From Pagrus major (lineage: Eukaryota > Chordata > Actinopteri > Spariformes > Sparidae): a DNA stretch of 64,000 bases. Each line of letters starts with the position of its first letter. Within the stretch, counting starts at the first letter, position 1. The notes under the pieces were generated by a model, which had not been told where the DNA came from, searched no databases, and worked only from the letters and a program-made list of their open reading frames with translations. The stretch is taken from the NCBI RefSeq assembly GCF_040436345.1, contig NC_133230.1:23384197-23448196 (forward strand), in the 5' to 3' direction. The translations under genes were made by a program, and so were the position numbers. Below are positions 1 to 13,300 of the stretch, piece by piece.

Positions 1-36
1 AATGGACTTTGCTCGCTGCTGAGCTCTGCCCGCCAT
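1..36 (-). CDS. Possible first coding codons of a leftward gene (doubtful)
   Basis: On the minus strand, an ATG at position 36 in strong context (GTGCCATGG) opens MAGRAQQRAKSI and stays open to the window edge. An inverted CCAAT box (ATTGG on plus at 142-146) lies about 105 bases upstream and the area is G+C-rich, as at a promoter. I do not recognise the peptide. The plus strand also has ATG in good context at 35 (MAPLLRLT, then a possible donor), so the direction is not settled. Confidence 0.2.
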   Translation of the reverse strand, partial: MAGRAQQRAKSI

Positions 37-1258
37 GGCACCGCTGCTGCGTCTGACAGGTAGATTTTACGCACAGTATCACACTGAGCTCAGGCTCCAA
101 AACAACTCCGGCTGAGAGGCTGAGCTGACTCCAGCTAACTGATTGGCTGAGTGAGGCGCGCAGCAAACTCTAATACCGACCACGGATTTGACATTTCCAA
201 ACTCTTCTTGCCTTGCCTTGCCTGGGCGTCTTCCTCCCTCCCGGTGTCTCATGTGCCACCCTCTGGCATTCCCACTTTGCAGACTTAAATAATTGCATCG
301 CTTGGCCTCCTTGAACAGCTGATGTTATCCCTTCCCACTGAGAACGCCCACTTAATGTAGAAAACACACAACAAGCTCTCCTTCTGCCGCATGAATTTTA
401 GGATCCCCCCTCTTCACATAATTCCAGCTTTTATTCTGTTTCACAAAATGTGCCACTTTACATAAATTTCCTCATCCCTTGTCTCTTGCAGTGTGCTCTG
501 AATTGGTTCCAAATATAGCAGAGGAATAAGCCACTATTAAATTCATTGCACATTTATATTTGATTAATATTTTAGACAAATCCCATGCATTTATCATGAG
601 CCTGCCAATTTTGCTTGCGCCTTTTAACCCCACTCTGCTAAGCTGCTTATGAATCCATGCCATCGTTCATCATTGTAAACACTGTTTACATAAAATTAAT
701 AAAGATGCATTTCCCATGCAAGCACTTGGGTGACATAATGGATTGCACACAGCCCAACTAAGCCTAATTTATTTTGATCCCACTGGAGAATAATAATGAC
801 ATAACTACAGTATTTAGCGGTCCACCGTCTGTGCTTTGGACACATGTAAAAACACACTAAAACAGTGCCTGCCTATAATGCTATGCCAAGAACTAAAAAG
901 ACTGATATACAGCTTCCGAAGCCTGGACACATATCTTATTCAGAAGGAGCACTCTGTTCCACAGGCTCATAAAAATGTCTGGAGTTAATAATGTGCAAGC
1001 CCAGGCTCTGTCACTTTCACTGGGAGATGCATTAAGGTGCTGATGGACACTTTATGGGGGAAACATGGGGCTGCATTTATAAGACTGGGCACACATGAGC
1101 TGCGTCCCTCCCAGAGTCACCTTGTGTTCACATGCACGAGGCGACGTGGCATAACAGCCCCGCGCCGCCTCCGTGATGGATGCCACTCCCTCAGGAGACG
1201 AGTATATTAGAAGAGGGGGGCGAGGAGGAGACCAGAACCTACAACCGATTATTCTTCT

Positions 1259-1277
1259 TTCTCTCTCTCTCTCTCTC
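1259..1277. repeat. CT dinucleotide tract
   Basis: A run of CT repeats after TTCTTTCTTT-like pyrimidines, about 19 bases. Confidence 0.9.
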
Positions 1278-2095
1278 AATCAGCATTCACAGCAGGATCC
1301 AGAGCAATGTTTTCTAATGGAGATCTGCGTCAAAATGGCACAGGAGCGTCCACAGCCACCACACCTCCAGATCAAAAATGTGGCACCGAGAAGGCGTGAC
1401 CGGTATAGCTCAGTAGTGCCACATTAAGCATAGTTTATGAGAAGGGAAGATTTCTCCTCGGACCAGGCTTTTGCCAGCTTTTTCTCTAGATGGACTGTGA
1501 ATATTTATGGTCCTCGCTGTGCCCCCTTCTTCTGCTCCATTTTCCGCTCTATATTTAGGCATCGTGTCACTATAGAGCAGATGCACCATTTGTCAAGCAT
1601 TTCCTCATCCGAGTCTTGCAATTTCGGGGAAACAAAAACATTATTAGAGCTGAATATGCAGGTATTCATGTGGGGCTGATTGACAAACGGCAACACTAAG
1701 GCAGAAAATGTTCTTATTGACGTTCCTCCACCCCTGCTTGATATCGCAGTCAACCCCTGACACCGTGAACTTTCCTGAGGCCCATTAACCAGCTTTAATC
1801 ATTTAAACACTTTTGGGAATTAATCAGCCTAATCCGATTGGCAGAGAAAGTATCAAACCACTTAATTTGATCTGGCCTAGCCGGCTTTTGGGAAGAAAGT
1901 GGGGGATTTAAGCAGCTTTTCCCACATGGCCGTTCTGTGCATTATTTCCTGTTTGATTAAACACTTAAACAAAGCGTATGCCAATAGAGCACCTTTGACC
2001 GCTGCAACAGCCCATGGGAGAGTGAAAAAAGGAAAAACTACACAATTACATCTCTCTTTGTACTGGAGTTCACATTTGCAGCATAATTATGTGTT

Positions 2096-2335
2096 TTTAA
2101 AGGGTATCTCCACTGATTGTACACATTAAAGTGTGTTTACAGGTCTTGGGGAGTACTACTGCATATGTGAAAAAAGTGGTATAAAGCCTTTTGTGGCTCC
2201 AGAGGAAGCTGCATGTAATCTGATAAATTGCCTCCAGTGATGTCACAAAAGGCTTTATACAATTTTTTCACATATGCAGTAGTACTACTCAAGAACACAC
2301 TTTCATGTGTAAAATTGGTGGAGTTACCCTTTAAA
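2096..2335. mobile_element. Palindromic MITE, 240 bp
   Basis: Starts TTTAAAGGGTATCTCC and ends GGAGTTACCCTTTAAA. The two arms, about 100 bases each, are imperfect inverted copies (for example TACTGCATATGTGAAAAAA in the left arm matches the right arm's TTTTTTCACATATGCAGTA), with a spacer of about 40 bases. There is no coding capacity. This is a non-autonomous DNA transposon that can fold into one long hairpin. Confidence 0.85.
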
Positions 2336-4473
2336 TTCACTCTTCTCATATCAAAAATATCCAAACGTTTCTTATTTTGGCAGTTATTTTCACTGCAGAC
2401 ATCAGGTGCTGTGTAAGGACCTCATCCATTTGGCCAAAAGAGGTCAGTTTGCAGAAAACAGTGGGTCTTCATTCCCCGCGGCGCCAGGTTCAGGTGCAGG
2501 AGCGGGAGGAGGTGTTGGCAGGAGCACCTTCCAGACCTGGAGGCATGCTGCAAGCCTCCAACTGAAACCTCACAGCAGAACAGCAAGTCCGGCTAAATAC
2601 TGCCTCATATTCACCACCTGACTCAGGGGTACAATGAGCTGGCAAGGAAGTAGATGACGGTGTCACGTCATGGGCAGAGTGAGAGTATGTAAATGAGAGT
2701 GGGTGATGAATCAGATTGTAGGTACCACCTTCAGGCAGTGGGTGTTTCTTCCAAAGGAGCAAATTGAGCTTAAGAGCCGACAAGCGCAACAAAAGCTCCT
2801 TTATACAGCTCAGTTTGTTTACCATAAAGGACTGCTATCAGGCTCCCACAGAATTAATTTCAGAGAGCCGTATTACAGAACTTTACTTTAGTTATTTGTT
2901 AAGGTCTGATAGTGAAGCCAGGCGGTCTGCGGGGCATTAAAGAAAATGGATTTATTGCCCTCTTACATCCAGACAAAATGAAAATGAGTTTGACTCCTAC
3001 AGTAGGTTGTCATAATGAAAAACATAATAGTCGGTGAACGCCAACATTATGAGAAGCAATTTCATTAAAGTGTTAGAAAGTTGCACAGTATGTGACTTTT
3101 CAAGGTCCTTCTACAAATGTTCAATCAGAATATTAACAGTATGTGTCTGGAAGTTGGCCCACGCCGGTGCCGGTGCAGTGGGGATGGATGCGCGGGGAGT
3201 CCCGAGGGAGCGGCGGGGCCTTTTGGCTTTGCAATTTTCCTGCACACAAATGCAATATGTGTCGAATTAGCTGAAAGCGCTCCATCAGGAGGGGAGAGGT
3301 CGGAGTCTGTCATCCACAATTTGAGACAGAAGCACCACTTTGTAGCTTTACCCTTCACCTATATGCACATATCCCTTTAGCAGTGCATAAAAAATGCAAA
3401 GTGTGCAACTTGGGAGAGATCCGGTCTGGAGCGGCAGTAGTTAACGTCAATCATAATTGCACATCCTCCCACGGACGGAAAGTGAACGAGGACAGTGGGG
3501 AGCTTCTCATCTTCACAGATCGCTGGCAGTGGTACAGTAGTCGACCGTTCCACTCCGGAGAGATGCTGTGTGCAGATTAATGGCATCCTCTGTGGCGAGA
3601 TTTGAAAACTTCCATTAATGCAACACCAATGATAATTTATTTGGACAAGCGAGCTGCTTCTCTGTGAATAATGAAGTGGCCTTGGGATCATTAATATGAT
3701 GGATTCCCTCTAATGTGGTGATGCCGTGCCAGGAGCCCTCGCTGTAAAAAATATATATAATAGCTGTGTGCTTTGTTTGCATTATTGATTGTGGACCGAA
3801 ATGATTTGATACCAACACTGTCTATCTTTAAAGGGATTAGGGATTTTTAAAGAACTAATACCTCAGAGGATTAGCATTCGAAACATCAGTAGTGCTAATG
3901 AACAGCACGCTAATCCTGTGGAGACTGTTTGCAAGTATACCAGGTGATGAGTCAGCCGGCCATGACAGTTTGCTGTATGACTTGCAGGGATATGGTTTTA
4001 TTCTCAGCGGTACAATAAGAAGAATTAACAATGAAATGCTGCCAGAGCTGCAAGTCCTGGTGTGTCACAGGGCCGGCCTTCATATGCTAGACCTCTCCAC
4101 TTTAGGATGTTCCATTAAACCTGTTTAACAGCAGAGGATTTAGCGTTGTGTGCAAAACAGCAAAACAAAGCTGAGAGGACGCCAGACTTCCCAGCGTGTC
4201 GGTGGTTTGTGGGACTGCTGTGGAAGAGCTATAAATAGGCGATCGTATAGAAGCCGCTGCAGGTTAAGCAGAGGAACGCGCTGAGGGCCCGGGTGACTCA
4301 TCGGCCTGTCTCATTGCATTATGTCAGTTACCTGGTGTCTGCACCTGTCACTGCACCCCCCCACCACCACCACCACTTAAAAGCCACTGACTCGCACGCA
4401 CTAACAAGAGCCTGTTGAAGGGCGCATCACTGCACTCTACTGTATAAATATTTATACAGCTGATTTATTTCAA

Positions 4474-4690
4474 GGGACAATATGTAAGAATTTTAGTTGA
4501 AAACATTGAAAAATTTACTAAAAATGATCAACAGAATGTGAAGAAACAGCAGGTTTGATATTATGATGTCTTTGTATTGTGTTGCAGCAGTGTCTACTGA
4601 AGTTAGCATGCTAACCAAACCAAACCAAACCGCTAGCTGAGCTAACTTGCTAATGGCCGCTACAGTTAGCAGTTACTCTGATGATATCCC
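4474..4690. mobile_element. Truncated copy of an interspersed element (family A, copy 1)
   Basis: Begins near ACAATATGTAAGAATTTT and contains ATGATGTCTTTGTATTGTG and CTACTGAAGTTAGCATGCTA. It shares these blocks in order with 43336-43605 and 55617-55944. The far end, CTTACATATTGCACCTT in copy 3, is missing here. The terminal words of copies 1 and 3 are inverted, which suggests a MITE. Confidence 0.7.
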
Positions 4691-7600
4691 TTGTCAAAAG
4701 AGTTGAGATCTCTACACACTGGCCATACACTATTGGCAAGTAAAAGGACATATGTCCATTATACCATCTGAGAGAGTATAAAAAACGCACAATGTTCTTC
4801 CTCCGCTCTTCTACCTTGGATTAGCCTATCATCGTAGAATGGACTTCAAGAGATCCACAGTTGGATCCAAAGATAACGGAGCACAAGGAGGATTAACCAT
4901 TTTTACCAACCAACTGTGGATTATAATTTGGACATTGGAGGTCTTCTGTTCACTCTGCTGGCATGAAGTTTGGACTTTGAGGAAATTTGGGGACCTCAGG
5001 CGGGGTCGTGAGTTACCGCAAGGACCTGGACTTTCAGCAGGAAGGGAAAGGCGTACCTGCAGCATGGCCTGACCCTCTCAATCTCTACTACATGTAAATA
5101 TTTTAACCGGCTTCAGCTCTATTAGATTAAGCTTAATCTTATATTTATACACTGAATTGTGATCTTTATCAATAGGTATTCTTGATAATGATTGATAGTA
5201 ATTGAGATAAGATTGAGCTGTAGTTACTGTAGTTAAAGTAGAAGTTGTGGACACTGATTTTATGTCTCTTTGATGTAAGTAAATGTAGGTGATAAGTGTG
5301 CAAAATATCTTAAAGGTTCTTAAAGGTTACTCTAGCCTACCAAATTGAAACAGTCCCTTAGGGTTTACAAAAAAGCCCTTAAAATTCATCCTAGCACCAT
5401 ACTGAGTGCTCAGATCATTTAGAGGAGAGCTGTTGTTAATGGGCGTGGCTGGTGGCTGTATCTGACTCAAGGGCTCTCTGTGAGTGGAGTGGAGAGAGAC
5501 AAGACACTCAAGAACGTGTACTGAGTCACATCCTTTAGAGTGTCAAGGAAAATCCGACCCAAAGAAATCCACAGTCGAGCAGCAGTAAACAACTTCAAAA
5601 AAAGTCGTCCACAGGCTTGTACAGACAACCGAGAGAGACGGGGAACTTTAAAAAAAAGATTTATTAAAAAATGTAAATTGATTTATATTGTTACACAGAG
5701 CACCTTGAAGGAAACCATGACCTTACCATGGCTTTTTGAACAGTTCAAACCGAGTGGAAACATTTTCTGCTGAAGCCATGATTGCTTTGTCTTCAACTGC
5801 AGTATTTAGCTAGCTTAGCTCTGCAGCTCTACTGCAGTGCTGGCACTTGTGCGCCCTGATAAAGATTTGGGTTTATTTACGAAAGTCTAATGCCTTTGTG
5901 CATTTGGAAATTCTTTATCAGTGCAATGCAGTTTTTGTAGTGCACATTATCATTTTGTACTTTGTGAACAATAGAACTAAACTGCTGATACACAGATTGT
6001 TGTAGATTGCATAATCGTCTGCAGGGTAATATGTTTGAAAACCATACTCTCCCCGAACCTAAAACAGCAAAACTAATTATTTCATTTCATGAAGCTTGTA
6101 TTATGTATGCGCCGTAAAACTCCTCCTCTGCTTCCCCGTCTGATTTGAATCAACAGCCACGCGTTCCCTAATGTTCCTCTTTAATGTTCTTCTCTGAGCT
6201 GTAATTTCAGGTGGGTTTATTGTCTGAGCCTTGGCAGGCTGCTGTTGGCGTCCTTATTTAAAAAGCTATTTTCAGTGCGCTCTGTCACTGCGGCTGGTGT
6301 TGTGACTAATAAACAATATAAGAGACCCTGGGATTCCTGTGGGTGTCAAAAGGTCAGGAAGGACTACTTGTTTGTGCCAGGCTGCCTCTCATCCTGAAAA
6401 GCTTCTAATGGGCCTGCAGGAGATGCAACTCTTTCACGGTGAAGGACCGATCCGGACATAATTACAGTCTGCCAGAAAGCTATGATGCTCTGCCATGCGA
6501 TCGTTTTCCATGTCAGTGGCAGCTCTCAACTGCTCCACAGGACATGTGTTGACTTGGACAGCCTTATAAGAGAATCAATGCTCACATGTGTAACCCCCTG
6601 GAGGAGGAGTAATCACGAGGATCCAAGATGAAGAAAGATGAATTTCTGTAAGTGCTCATCCTTCTAAGGCACTCCGGTCCAAGGCTCTTTAAATGGCCGG
6701 TCTGCTCTGCTATATTAGTTTGGCCATTTATCCCTGGACAGCTGTCTGCTGCAATAGAGTGATCCTCCAAAAAGCAATACAGCGGGAGAGGATGTAGCTC
6801 ATATTTCTCACCCCCAGTGTGGTCATGGCGTGCTCTTATTTCATGACAGGAGTATTCCCACGTGCTCAAACATAAGAGAGGAATGGTTCGCTTCATGTAA
6901 ATCCATGAAACAGGCATAAAATCAACATGACAGCTTCCGCATTGAGCTGATGTGACTATGGACGATACTTGACGCATGATGATGATGTACGCAATGTCAC
7001 TGACATTGTTTTCCCCTGTTAGGCTGAATAGTGGATGCCTCACTATACATAATTCATCTGAAATGATGTATTTGTGGATTTTTTTTTTAAGGCTGTAGTT
7101 GTCACAGCTGCTGTCACTGTGTCAGTGTGTACTCTCGACATGAAGAGACAAACGGAGGCGATCTGCAGGATGTAATAAGTGCATCATGACCACAATTGGA
7201 CCATTCTGAGCAGGCTAGACCACAGGAGAGGTGTTGCTTTTGCTTTCTCTCCTCTTTGACTGAATTACAAACTGAACATTCATGCATGTGAATGACAACT
7301 GGCACACCATATTGGCCTCTGCACCCACGGAACAGATTTCTAAGGTCCGTGGCAAACTAATTGTGACTCAAGAGATGCTGGACACTGAAGTTGAGTCAGT
7401 TTAACACCGGGGACTGCTGGAAGTATACATATTTTATTGGCGTATCCATATTTTATTGAAGCGCTCATTATGTTGAGTGATGGCTCGGATGGAGATTTAA
7501 TCAGGTCCTTTTTAATCTCTCATTCATTTCATAATGACCTATTTCCCACTTGACATTGAGTCAGAGGTGGACACGCTGTTTTACTGTGGCACTCAAAACT

Positions 7601-9944
7601 GTCGGAAAGTAACATGCAGATTTCCACTTTGCAAGCAAGAAATTACAAAAACTAATATTAGATACGGATGATTTTCTTGATAGCTGGGTAACTCAAGGAC
7701 TCCCCGCTTGATTTCAAGCAGTGAAATTGCAGGGAGTCTGCCGGAGTTCAGAATAATAAGTCTCCTTAGTCGGATCATGTTTGACGTTAATTTGTCGAAT
7801 CAGAGTCAGAATGTCATTACTGTATTTAGTTGAACTCAGGTATTCGCTGGCTAGTGTGATTTCTGATCCTCTAATTTCTGATGTTTCTGATGTTGAGATT
7901 TGACCTGCTTGTAGCACTTAAGTTAAACTCGACATTAGGTTTCTGGGATCCATGAATATCTGTGCCACATTTCAAGGTACTCCATCCAATGTTCGTTGAG
8001 ATACGTATTTCAGTGTGGGCCAAAGTGGTGCACTGACTGATGAACCGACACTGCCAGCAATAGACCCACACCACTAGCATGGCTAAAATTAGTTCATGCG
8101 TAAACCTCAATTCAGTCTCTATACCAATATGTCTGTACTAATTAGTATCTTGTGGCGCCAACATAACACGGTCGGGCGCTGTATTTACACTGCGTGTGCT
8201 GTAAAGAGATTAGCGCGAGTTAAACATTACATAACTGAAAATATCAGCATGACAAATGGCTTCTTCCTACAAAGGGTGTGTGTGGTGATCTATATAAAGG
8301 CTGATAGTTTCTTAAAATAGGTTTACAATGTGACACCTCAGGCAACCATGGTTACCAAGAATGAGGTAGAGGAAGGGGGGAGGTGCTGCAGAGGAAACAT
8401 GGGCTTTCTGGGTTACTGGGGCTAATGGTCATATATTTTCTGTAGACGGTGCATGTGGAGATTGCCTCATAAAGAATGAAGAGAGTGTATATGTTGAGAT
8501 TAAAGCTACTAAATGGCTTTGTTCCAGATAAAGGTGCCCATAACTGTAGGCTTGCTCGCCAACTTACATTGGCAAGGGAATTTGTGAGAAACAGGAAATC
8601 ACACAGACAGTCATGGCGGGAACATTTTTTCATCAGAAGTGTTTGATTTTTTTTGAAACATTGTCATTGGCTTTTGTAAAAACGGATGAAAAAAATATAC
8701 TCTTTGGTGCAATGATATCAAGCAAGTTTGCAAGTACAAAATTAAACAAATCCTGATATTTTGTGTAAATAATCTTTATATGAGAGCTATCTAATCATGT
8801 ACTGCATGCACTGTAGTTTAAAGTGGCAATCCATGTGCTGGCTACAGAATCCTTCGAATGATACTGTGCAGCAGCATTATGACCTTGTTTTTGCTCATTA
8901 TTTCTGTTGTCTCCCCCCCCCCTGTCCACTTCCCACTCCAATTGTATGTTTAAGGAACTCTTGCAAGTAATTGCAACACTTCACGCACAGCTCGAGTCCG
9001 AAGTACAGTAGCAAATCCTAAATATAGGCTTGTAAAGCAGTGGGGTGATAACTACTGCGGGTGGGATGTACAGTCTGTGTTCTTAGCCTTGTGTACCCAC
9101 ATATCCTTACTCATCAAAATGCCCAACACTTCACAAGTCGACAGGGGCCGTCCTGCAGTTTGTGCAGCATATTGCACCATTCGCCGAATCCACTGGGACG
9201 TGACAGTTTCTAGGTTCTCTGACATGCCAGGAGAGAGGTTCCCACAGGCGATGTGATGTATAAATGAAGAGCTGTGGCTGCACAGGTCTGAGCTGTCGAC
9301 TCACATTATCTGCAGGCGTCCTCCCCTCATGCAGTTGGCGAGGCTCGGGTAAGGTCAGGAGTCAGTCGTATCTCTGGACCTTGTGGGTCAATTGAAAGAT
9401 GAGACCTTGTGAGCGGTTCACCGGCGTGTGTAGTCGTTACCTCGCAGCGGTCTCACATAAATGACTGATGAGCAGTACAGGTATGTTTCGGTTAAATCAA
9501 ATCTACTTCAATTTGAAACATTGGACAACAATTAAAAAAACAAAAAAGGACCATCTTTCACTTCCAATTATCCTGTTCTGAAGGAAGTGTCTACAATGCT
9601 AATGGTCACTCTCCAGGGACGTCTGCAGGGAGGAAAACATCAAATCACATTAATGGGAACAGTTGGTCGCTCCCTGTGGGTTGGCTGCTCACAGATGGTG
9701 GAGAGTTGTGTGTGATGTGTTTAACTTCTCTCCAGTTGAACCACATTAACTTGTGCCCATCATCCGACTGCACCAGGGATCAGCAAGGTGATCCTTGATG
9801 AGTACAGTGAAAAATAATGACTGGAGGTAAGTCTACAAGTAAGACAGGAGTTATACAGTGTTGTCGAGCCAAAGCAGTCACAATGCTAAACTTTTTAAAA
9901 TTATAATTACGAGAAGCTGCTAAATATCTAAATGATGCGTCATG

Positions 9945-11015
9945 CATTTTACATTTGGGGATTTTATTTCTTGCCAAGAGTTAGATGAAAAGAGTCTCTA
10001 TGAACTACAGCCAGGAGATGGTTAGCTAAGCATAAACACTGAAAAAAGGGGGAACCAGCTAGCATTGTTCTTTCCAAAGGTAAAAGCTCGGTGAGAATAG
10101 AGCCAGGCTAGCTTGCCAAAGTGTAAAAATTACAACTTGTAGTTTTACACAAGATTATGTGCAAAAGTGTATCTTGGCGGCAACAGTGACTTGGCACAAA
10201 ACCTTCTGCACAAACACAACTTCATTTACTTTTGGTTTAAGCAAGATATGTCTTAGAGGTAATAGATGACTTATTCTCCAATAAATGCATTTCCTAAAAT
10301 GGTGAATGCTTCCTTTAACTGTTTTATACATGACACAAGTCTCCTGTATTCTCCTGAACAATAAATACTTCTACCAATGACTGCATAAAATATATCAAGC
10401 CAATGCGGAAGTGCACGGAAGTGGTTACAACACTGGTTTCAAAAGAGGTCAGATTGTATGTAATCATATGAGAAAATTACCTTCTTCAATACAGCATGAT
10501 GTTCATTTTGTGAATAACTGTCCAATTTGGAGTACCTTGTGATTGACAAGTTGCTGCCATGGCATGGACATCCAATTAGTATCCTCCCCCAGCTCCACAC
10601 TCTCATCCAAGTATGGTCACCTCTGGCTCCAAAAAACAAGATGGAGATGAGTGTAATGCCAAACTCAAGGTTACAGGGATTACAGGGAATTATGTGCAAG
10701 AGTATTTCTTGGCTGGAGCAGCTGGCACAAACACCGCCTTTACAACCACAACTCCACTCTTACACGTAGGTTTTCGACAGATTAAACAATTTATAACAAG
10801 ATAATTAGTCAGTTTTAGAGGAGGTGGTAAATGGATTATTTATTACTTGGGCTACTTAGTTACTCCCTCTTTCCTGTCTTTATGCTAAGTTAAGCAAACT
10901 GTCTCCCGGCTGTAGCATCATATTTATAATACAGACATTAGAGTGGCGTTTATCTTCTCTCCTAACTCTTGTCAAGAGAGCAAAGTGGTGCGTTTCCCAA
11001 AACTATTCCTTCACT
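9945..11015. mobile_element. Interspersed element with inverted ends, family B, interrupted by another repeat
   Basis: The left end (TTTCTTGCCAAGAGTTAGATG) and the right end (CCTAACTCTTGTCAAGAGAG) are inverted copies. The right end finishes TTTCCCAAAACTATTCCTT, shared with the ends at 21326-21787 and 50520. Inside are GGTTAGCTAAGC and CTATGCTAAGTTAAGC words. ATTATGTGCAA-AGTAT-CTTGGC recurs in direct orientation near 10152 and 10688, flanking the inserted segment. Confidence 0.65.
10380..10687. mobile_element. Second repeat lying inside family B element
   Basis: Contains CGGAAGTGGTTACAACACTGG, TGATTGACAAGTTGCTGCCA and CCAATTAGTATCCTCCCCCA, which I recall as one dispersed fish repeat. It lies between the two direct copies of the family B motif, as a nested insertion would. 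The family name is not known to me. Recognition is from memory only. Confidence 0.45.
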
Positions 11016-12499
11016 GGAGGATACAAGTGTTCTCCTATGCTGTGAGTAGTTCCACACATTGAGTTAATAGATAATAACACAGAGGAAGGTTTCACTCGTG
11101 TACCTAATTGGGAGAATTTAATTCGCTGTCACTACAACCGAGCACCCACCAAATATATCACACATCATTGTTCTTTGAAATCTCCAGGCAACTGTTCCAA
11201 TACCATGCAATAAAGTAAAAAGCTGGTTTTCAAACAGAAACTGTGCCACATTTTGTTTTCACCATCCAGAGACTGCACGGCTTCTCCTTTCCACTTTTTC
11301 TCCTGGATATCTGACCTTCAAACAGAATATATAGTAGATGTGGGGAAGGAATGATAGAACCATGTCTACTTGTGACCTTTACATGATGTATTGCCACTGA
11401 GCGGTAATTCATATCAATGGTTTCGTGCCGTTATGATGTGCCAAGTACATATGTCATGGTATCCTCCAGGCATTTTAGGTAGACTGTGCTGAACACGTGG
11501 ACATGTCCTTATGTCTAGGGTCATTGGAGAAATCAACAGAATGTGGTGGACCAACAGCAAGCAGCAAACAGCCTGCTGGCCTTCATTAAAGTCCTGTGGC
11601 TATTTCAGCCAGCCATGATGGAGAGGTGTGGGACTGATGGTGTGAATAAATGGACACTCACACTCTCTCTGCGTTGTCTCTGCAGCAAACAACCTATCAT
11701 TATACATAGATGCACTGCTGAGGCAAACTGAAGCTCCTTTAACAAACTAGCCCAGCTCTAGTGCAGTAATTGTGTTTCAAAAGCTCTTAAATTTGAGCAT
11801 AATATGGTTTGATTGTAGCATTAATTAATGCAACATATGCTGAAGTGAATATCACAAGCTCAGTGAGGTCCCTTGGTCTAAATGTTAAATCAAAAAGCCT
11901 TGAAATATTGGCCTAATTAAAGAGTAAATCCATCAGGGAGATATAACAGAATATGATACGTAGCTCACTGCCAGTGTGTATCATTTCTCTAATAGTGTTA
12001 TGTTACATCTAATTTGTATTTTCACTTTTTATAGGGACACATTCAGTGGACACACAGCAGTTATTGCAGATGATTCATTTTATGTCCCATCACACTGAGC
12101 ACAATATATTAATGTAAAAGACATTGCTCCCGTTATTAAATTTGTCCACACAGTTTTTATTTTCTGTCTGCTTCTATGATATCTACAATGAATCTGCTCC
12201 TGCTGGAGCACACATATTGGAGCAAACTATGATTGTTTGGAGATACACTGTGCAAATATACTGTCTACAGGCTGGTGTATGCAAATGAGGAGCAGCAGCT
12301 CTAGAGGTCTTGCCTCAAGGAAAACAATAAAGTCTTGCCAGAACAAGAAGAATATGAGAAGAGAAATGAATTTAAAGTTAATGCTCTCTGTTTGTATGAC
12401 TTGGCAGTAAGTGAAATGGAAAATCTACAAGCTTGTTCATAATTTTATTGTAATGCAAAGTCACCAAAGACGCATCGTGGGATGGAGATGTCGATCGGT

Positions 12500-12790
12500 C
12501 AGTCCACTTTGATCCTGATATTAATATGTCTACAACTATTGGATGGATTGCCAAGAGGATGATTACAATATTTATGTTCATGACCAACAAGCTGCAAAAC
12601 GGGTGACATTTCCAGCTGTTTAGTGAATATAAGCAAATGATAGCATGCTAACATAACATGCTAAACTAAGATGGTAAATGGAGCACACATTATGCCTGCT
12701 AAACATCATCATTTTAATTGTGAGCATTTTAGCATGCTGACATTAGCATTCAGCGGTGAAGTACAACCTCACAGAAAACGATAGAATAGG
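12500..12790. repeat. Interspersed fish repeat, family C
   Basis: Contains CAACTATTGGATGGATTGCC, CTAACATAACATGCTAAACT and AGCATGCTGACATTAGCATT in that order. The same blocks occur, interrupted, at 43225-43760. Confidence 0.65.
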
Positions 12791-12829
12791 TCAGCTGCCG
12801 ATGACTCCCAAAAAGACATACATGGCTGT

Positions 12830-13300
12830 TCCCACATACACTACACGTAGTACATACTTATCATGAAACGGTGGCAATTCGGTTAGGTTCAGACAACAAA
12901 ACCACTTGGTTACGTTTCAGAAAAGGTCATAGTTTTGGTTAAAATTTAAGTATAACTATTTAAGTTAAGTATATTATGTAACATAAGTTAACCAAACTTA
13001 AAATAAGTTAATGTTGACTTTTGGCTTCACAAGGTGCAGAAACTGCAGCCTCCTGAAATTTAAGTCCTTTGTTTAACCCATTCATCCATTTTGACAGCTA
13101 AAGACACAAATATAGCCCTCAAGAGTTGGTGGAGACCAAAAACAGAGCTAAAAGAGTGTTAACATTTGACTTACAGGTGACCAGAAACACCACTTCAAAT
13201 AGATGCTAATGTTGCTCCATAACTTACCTTGCGAAATCATATGATCTTACAAATCCATCTTGCCAGGTTCCAATTTATGTGCACATGGCAGAACACACTG
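12830..13300. repeat. Probable dispersed repeat sequence (two segments)
   Basis: A segment with AAAACCACTTGGTTACG and TTTTGGCTTCACAAGGTGCAG is followed by one with GAGTTGGTGGAGACCAAAAA and GCTAATGTTGCTCCATAAC. I recall both as dispersed in fish genomes, but no second copy is present in this window, so this rests on memory. Confidence 0.35.

Noticed and set aside
6582..7043. 153-codon open frame on the minus strand
   Set aside because: No recognisable domain, no plausible splice partners, and composition like the surrounding non-coding DNA. Frames of this size occur by chance in 64 kb.
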